Source: Pseudisothecium myosuroides (lineage: Eukaryota > Streptophyta > Bryopsida > Hypnales > Lembophyllaceae). Taken from it: DNA of 64,000 nucleotides. A program made the translations under genes and the position numbers. The DNA lies in assembly GCA_951799445.1 (NCBI GenBank), contig OX637287.1, positions 41,321,724-41,385,723 on the forward strand, in the 5' to 3' direction. This document shows positions 59,677 through 64,000 of this stretch, in pieces. The number at the start of each line of letters is the position of its first letter. The first letter of the stretch is position 1. The notes beneath the pieces were generated by a model. The model saw only the letters and a list, made by a program, of their open reading frames with translations, searched no databases and was not told where the DNA came from.

Positions 59677-60943
59677 TTAACTCTTAAAAGCCCAAAGGAA
59701 TTGAACAAAATACAAATGTGTTACTACCTTTTGTCCCGAAATGATCTTGTTTGACAAAATGTTCCGGATTAAGGCTAAAAATAACATTTTAGAAACAAAT
59801 TTTGCACTATAAGTAAAGTTTGGTGCACTCCTAATATTTTAGAAACTTTGAGTTTTGGAGCCCTTTTCAAAGTGTACTTTTTGGAATATTGAAAAGTATA
59901 ATTTTTGGGGCATTTTCAAGAAGCCCCATTGGTCAATTAATTGTTGAGTGTGAGGTCTTCATTTTGTAAGCATTTAGTATATGTTCAAGACCATGTGTGG
60001 CCCTTTGTTGAACCTCCCAGAACTTCATCCATTAGAGGAGATTTGAGCCTCCGGAAGACCGTTTCAGGGTTGTTCCCGTTGCTGGGAACAGCGCCCTGTT
60101 GTTAGAAAAAAAAATTATTAAAAAATAAAAAATAAAAAAATTATATATATATAATTAAAATGTTAAAAGAATACTAAATTTTTATTTTTCACAAAAAAAA
60201 ATATAAAAAATTTGACTTGGCAATCGCTTGGCCACGTTAGACTGATGATTTGGCAGCGTCCCAATATTCCTGCAGAGTTCCCACAGTCCGGGAACTCGCG
60301 GTCTCTTAGAGGCCCAGATCGCCTGTAATGTCTTTCAATTGGGCAATTTTCAAAGAGATGCAAAAAATAAGAATGAACCGAATGTTGTTTGGCCCTTTGA
60401 GTGATTTCATTTAGTTTTTGACTGATGATTGCATGGATGGAGGGGGAACTACTATAACTTTTTTGAAGTTTGCATCAAAGAAGATAAATAATGTGAATTA
60501 CAAAAAGTAGAAAGTATCCGTACGGTCAAAATTATTAAATTATTTTTAGATTCTCTTCAAATGAATTTTGAAGATATAACTTCAAAAATTTGCCAAAAAT
60601 ATAATTTCTATTTCTTAGCATTTGAATTTTTTATGATTGGTCAAAATTGTGGTTTCTATTTATTTGTGAAAAAATGCATAAGATGTAGTAATGAGAATAT
60701 CAACACTTTGTCCAAATAGTAAATTTTTTAATACTAGGCAAATTCTAAATACTTTGTGCTATTTGCCTTATAAATTTTGTTTGACTTTAGCGATCTTAGA
60801 TTTGAATATAAAAATTGAAAGACAATCCAATCTAGTTTGCACAGAAAGAAAAAAAAATTGAAATAAAGCTTTTTTCTGCTCAAAAATGCTGCCCAAAGTT
60901 AGGCAATGACCAAAAAATGATCACTTGGGTGCTTAGGGGTTAA
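59677..60943. mobile_element. TTAA-flanked element, copy 10, with nested insertion
   Basis: Left end TTAACTCTTAAAAGCCCAAA; opposite-strand right end TTAACCCCTAAGCACCCAAG; TTAA at both edges. Length is 1267 bases, of which about 300 belong to the nested GC-capped element at 60030-60330. A Stowaway-like TACTACCTTTTGTCCCGAAA segment lies at about 59722. Confidence 0.65.
60030..60330. mobile_element. GC-capped element with AT-tract core, copy 2 (nested)
   Basis: The left cap is CATTAGAGGAG...GCCTCCGGAAGACCG; the opposite-strand right cap is CATTACAGGCG...GGCCTCTAAGAGACCG. Both caps contain a GTTCCCG...TGGGAAC stem-loop. The core is an A/T tract (60110-60200). Same organisation and outer ends as 58935-59312, with a different cap body. 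Confidence 0.55.
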
Positions 60944-62374
60944 AATTGTGTTTGTTGCACATAGTTTGGTTTATTGTATTATGATTTTTTTTTTTGCAAT
61001 AAAACATTAAATTGAAAAAATCTCCCTTGTTTTTTATTCCACTTAGTATCAAGAAAATAATAAAATGTTGTATGTGGTCAAAATAAAAGCATGTAGCCTC
61101 CTTCTATAAACGACAATGGAGATAATTATTATATACCACCCAAGGCCCAACATCTTTAATTTAATTTTGACAATTGATGTTTTCTATTGACTTGTCCCAC
61201 TTTGATAATTTTTTGCACATGGATATGCTTGAAATTTTTAATTTTTAACCGTGCAAAAGTAAAGAATTGTCTAGTATATACGGAATTAATTGTTGAAAAT
61301 ATTGACTACTAGATTTTTAGATTATAAATTTTTTGGATGATCAACTTATAGGCAAAAAACGCAATTTTGGGGAAGAAAAATTATAGGAAGATGAATAATG
61401 TTTTTTTACACCTCCAAAAAAATTGCTTTAGAATTTAAGGCAAATTTAGTATTTTTTAATTTTAAAGAATGAAAAATAAAAAAATTCTCTCAAATTTGTA
61501 CACATTTTCAAATAGGAGTAGAAAGCCAAAATTGACCAAATTGGATCCTACAAAAAATTTAAAATTTTATATATGTATTAATTTTTGAAATTTAACAACT
61601 GATATTATTATTATATTACTTGGAACATCTATAAAAAATTTGGGATCATTCTAATTATTTTTGTATTCTTAATTACACAAGACTGAACCTTGTAATTTTA
61701 AATTGCTAAAAATAAAAATTTGAATTTTTTTTTCTTTATACCCATTTTGTTTGTGCAATATAAAGACTTGAAATGTGCATGAAAATGTTTTTTTCCACCC
61801 CTACTATTCCTCTTATTGTAAACAAGTTATGCTTGCTCCCTTTTTCTATCACACTACATTTCCTAAATAAATTTCTTAATACTTCTCACATTGAAATTTT
61901 GAAAATTGGAAAATGCAACAAGTATGTTAGTTTGATACTCTACAAGTCCCTAACTTACAAAATCTTGAGATTTGTTTCACCCTACGGAGAATTTGCCATT
62001 GAAAATTTGAAGAGGATACATTGTAGCCTTTTGGTCTTTGAGGGGTTAAACAATTTTTGGAAACATGATGTTTTGTGATCATTTATGTGATTCACTTGCC
62101 AGTTTCAAATTATTTTAATATATCATATATTTGATATAATTTATTTGTAATTGAAACTTTAAAAAAGTTATACTAATTGTGATTTTAATCCAAATTTTAG
62201 AAAAATATCAGGCTATTGATTTTTGAACTAATTGGGATTTTAGTACCAAAAAACTCTGAACAAACATTATAATAATAAAATTTTATCAATAAATTATATA
62301 CATTAGAAGAAATATGAGCCCTTAGAAGGATTCTGAGTTTCTAAACAGCAAAGAAAGTTGGCTGAAAAAATGAA

Positions 62375-62434
62375 ATATATAGATATATAGATATAGATAT
62401 AGATATAGATATAGATATAGATATAGATATATAG
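62375..62434. repeat. (ATAGAT)n microsatellite
   Basis: About nine ATAGAT units in near-perfect tandem array. Confidence 0.9.
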
Positions 62435-62775
62435 GCCAGTGAACTGCAAGGCCCAATTTTATAATAATAATAATTAAAAAATATTTTTTAAATATTTTAA
62501 ATTTATTAATATCAAAATTAATACCAATTAAAAATTTCCAAATCTGATTTGGCCGCAATTATCCTCGTCAGCCTGAATTATTTATTATTATTATTATTTT
62601 TTTAATTTTTAATTTTTATTATTTTTAAATATTTTAATATGTTTTTTAATTTTTTAATTTTTTTAATTTTTTAATATATTTTTTAATATTTCAATTTTTA
62701 TTTTTTTTATTATGTATTTTTCATTTTTATTTATTTTTAAATATCTTAATGTTTTTTTAATATTTTTTATTGTGA

Positions 62776-62799
62776 TCACTATTCATTAATGAATAGTGA
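62776..62799. repeat. perfect 24-base palindrome
   Basis: The half-site TCACTATTCATT is followed directly by its exact reverse complement. It sits at the edge of a long A/T tract (62575-62770) and just before a GC-richer segment, CCCTTAAAGGGGCTGTGAG. Confidence 0.8.
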
Positions 62800-64000
62800 C
62801 CACCATCCCTTAAAGGGGCTGTGAGTTCTATAGCCCTTCTCAAGGCTGAATTTTTTTCTAATGAAGGCTAAATTTACTTGGTTGAATTGAGTTTCAAAAA
62901 TACTACTCCAAATATAGCAATGGATTGAAGTGCATATAAAAAAATTAAATTTTTTCCTATCCAAAAATATTGCCTAAATTTGGAAAACAACTACGAATTA
63001 GTCCTTTGGGTACTTAGGATTTAACAACTACATGTTTGAGGGATTACATAGTAGCCTTGGATATAGCGAGAACCAAGTGTAAAATAATGTAATATTGACT
63101 TCTTTTGTTTTGTTTTTGAAATTCGAAAACAAAACAAAAATTTATAGTGCAACAATTAGGTATTGACTATAGATTTAAGTTTAAAATTTTAATTCTAGAA
63201 TCAAATTATCTAATAATCTAATCAAATATGACTCATAAAACTTTGAATATTCATTAAAAAAAACTAATTTTAATTTTATATACCTACAATTGAAAATAAA
63301 AATTGAAATCAATAACATCATTATTGTGTTCTAAAATAGTAAATTTTCAATTATTTGTTTATATTGAGCAATTGACATTGTTTTTTACATTAAAGTTGTT
63401 TTAATCATAGTGTCTTAATTTCAAGTATAATATGAAAGTGGAAATCTTAGTCTAGAAAAAGTTAACAAATATATAAAATCAAATTTAGTTATTATTAATG
63501 CTATGATCCCAATTTGGACAAAAAAAAACAAAAACTAAACAGTCTTGTAGGGTATGTTTATTTTCCAATTTATTACAATTTAAAAGGTCAAAATCCTAAA
63601 CTTTTGCAATTTTGCATTGATTTAGTTCTTCTTATTAGAGTATTATTCTATATTTGATCTTTGTTAGGATATTATTGTCTTCAAGGTCTACAAATTGGCC
63701 ATTTTTTTAATTTTCAAACATTGCTCAAGTTATACTAATTTTAAAATTCACCAACAACTTAATTTTTAATTTTTCATGGAAGTAAAATTTGCAATCATAA
63801 TTTAGGGCTCTACTGCTCTACTGCTACCACTGATGCCCAACTAAAGGTTTTGGGGCCTCGTTTTGGATTAAGAGACCTTTTGTAATGGAAATTTTCATAC
63901 AAATATTGAAGCCTATAAAGCATCAAATTTCTATTGAAAATCAAATTTTCATTGATATTCTTCAATTATTCATTTGTAATTCTACTTAAAATATAATTTT

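Larger units (their letters stand above)
60944..64000. other. very AT-rich spacer with element remnants
   Basis: No gene seen to the end of the window. Two solitary TTAA-type right ends are visible: TTTGAGGGGTTAA ending at 62049, and TACTTAGGATTTAA ending at 63024, whose preceding 70 bases resemble the right end of copy 10. Confidence 0.5.

Noticed and set aside
1..64000. CRISPR arrays, operons or bacterial-type ribosome binding sites
   Set aside because: Split eukaryotic genes throughout; no array of regularly spaced repeats.

Overview
The window is nuclear DNA of a land plant, most likely a non-seed plant and probably a bryophyte. This rests on split genes with GT-AG introns of a few hundred bases, plant gene families (germin-like protein, TIC20-II, TPC1-type vacuolar channel, ATR3-type diflavin reductase), TTTAGGG-type telomere motifs and long AT-rich spacers. 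The species cannot be named from sequence alone. No bacterial, organellar or viral genes were seen.

Genes, left to right: the 3' part of an LTV1 ribosome-biogenesis factor (+, 1-949, cut by the window edge); a single-exon germin-like protein (-, 5730-6389); a weak hypothetical protein (+, 14313-14789); TIC20-II, a plastid inner-envelope translocon subunit (-, 16841-17596); an Abraxas-like pseudo-MPN protein (+, 21703-23003); an eight-exon APE2 endonuclease (-, 26071-30461); a thirteen-exon two-pore channel (+, 31440-39923); and a six-exon NADPH-dependent diflavin oxidoreductase (+, 50143-53460). I joined exons by hand; reading phase closes at every junction in APE2 (495 aa), the channel (740 aa) and the diflavin reductase (653 aa). 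APE2 and the channel are divergent and share a 978-base upstream region. Abraxas and APE2 both belong to DNA-damage pathways; otherwise the neighbours are functionally unrelated.

The spacers are layered with non-autonomous DNA transposons. (1) Elements whose inverted ends read TTAACCCCTAAA and which are bounded by TTAA on both sides; at least nine copies have both ends. (2) Long foldback elements, three copies at 45217-46370, 46381-48455 and 57027-58810, each about 860-880 bases once later insertions are removed. (3) Small elements with AAGGT-type ends. (4) GC-capped elements with AT-tract cores at 58935-59312 and 60030-60330. (5) A Stowaway-like element and tRNA-related SINE-like remnants. 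Nesting is explicit: two TTAA elements sit inside foldback copies whose sister copies show the empty site, which supports a TTAA target duplication, the signature of the piggyBac superfamily. No transposase was seen.

Most notable are the TTAA/piggyBac-like element system with its internal empty-site evidence; a two-pore channel whose second filter reads VNN and which lacks two of four expected gating arginines and some luminal calcium ligands relative to Arabidopsis TPC1; and an APE2 that ends in a PCNA-binding-like motif with no GRF zinc finger.
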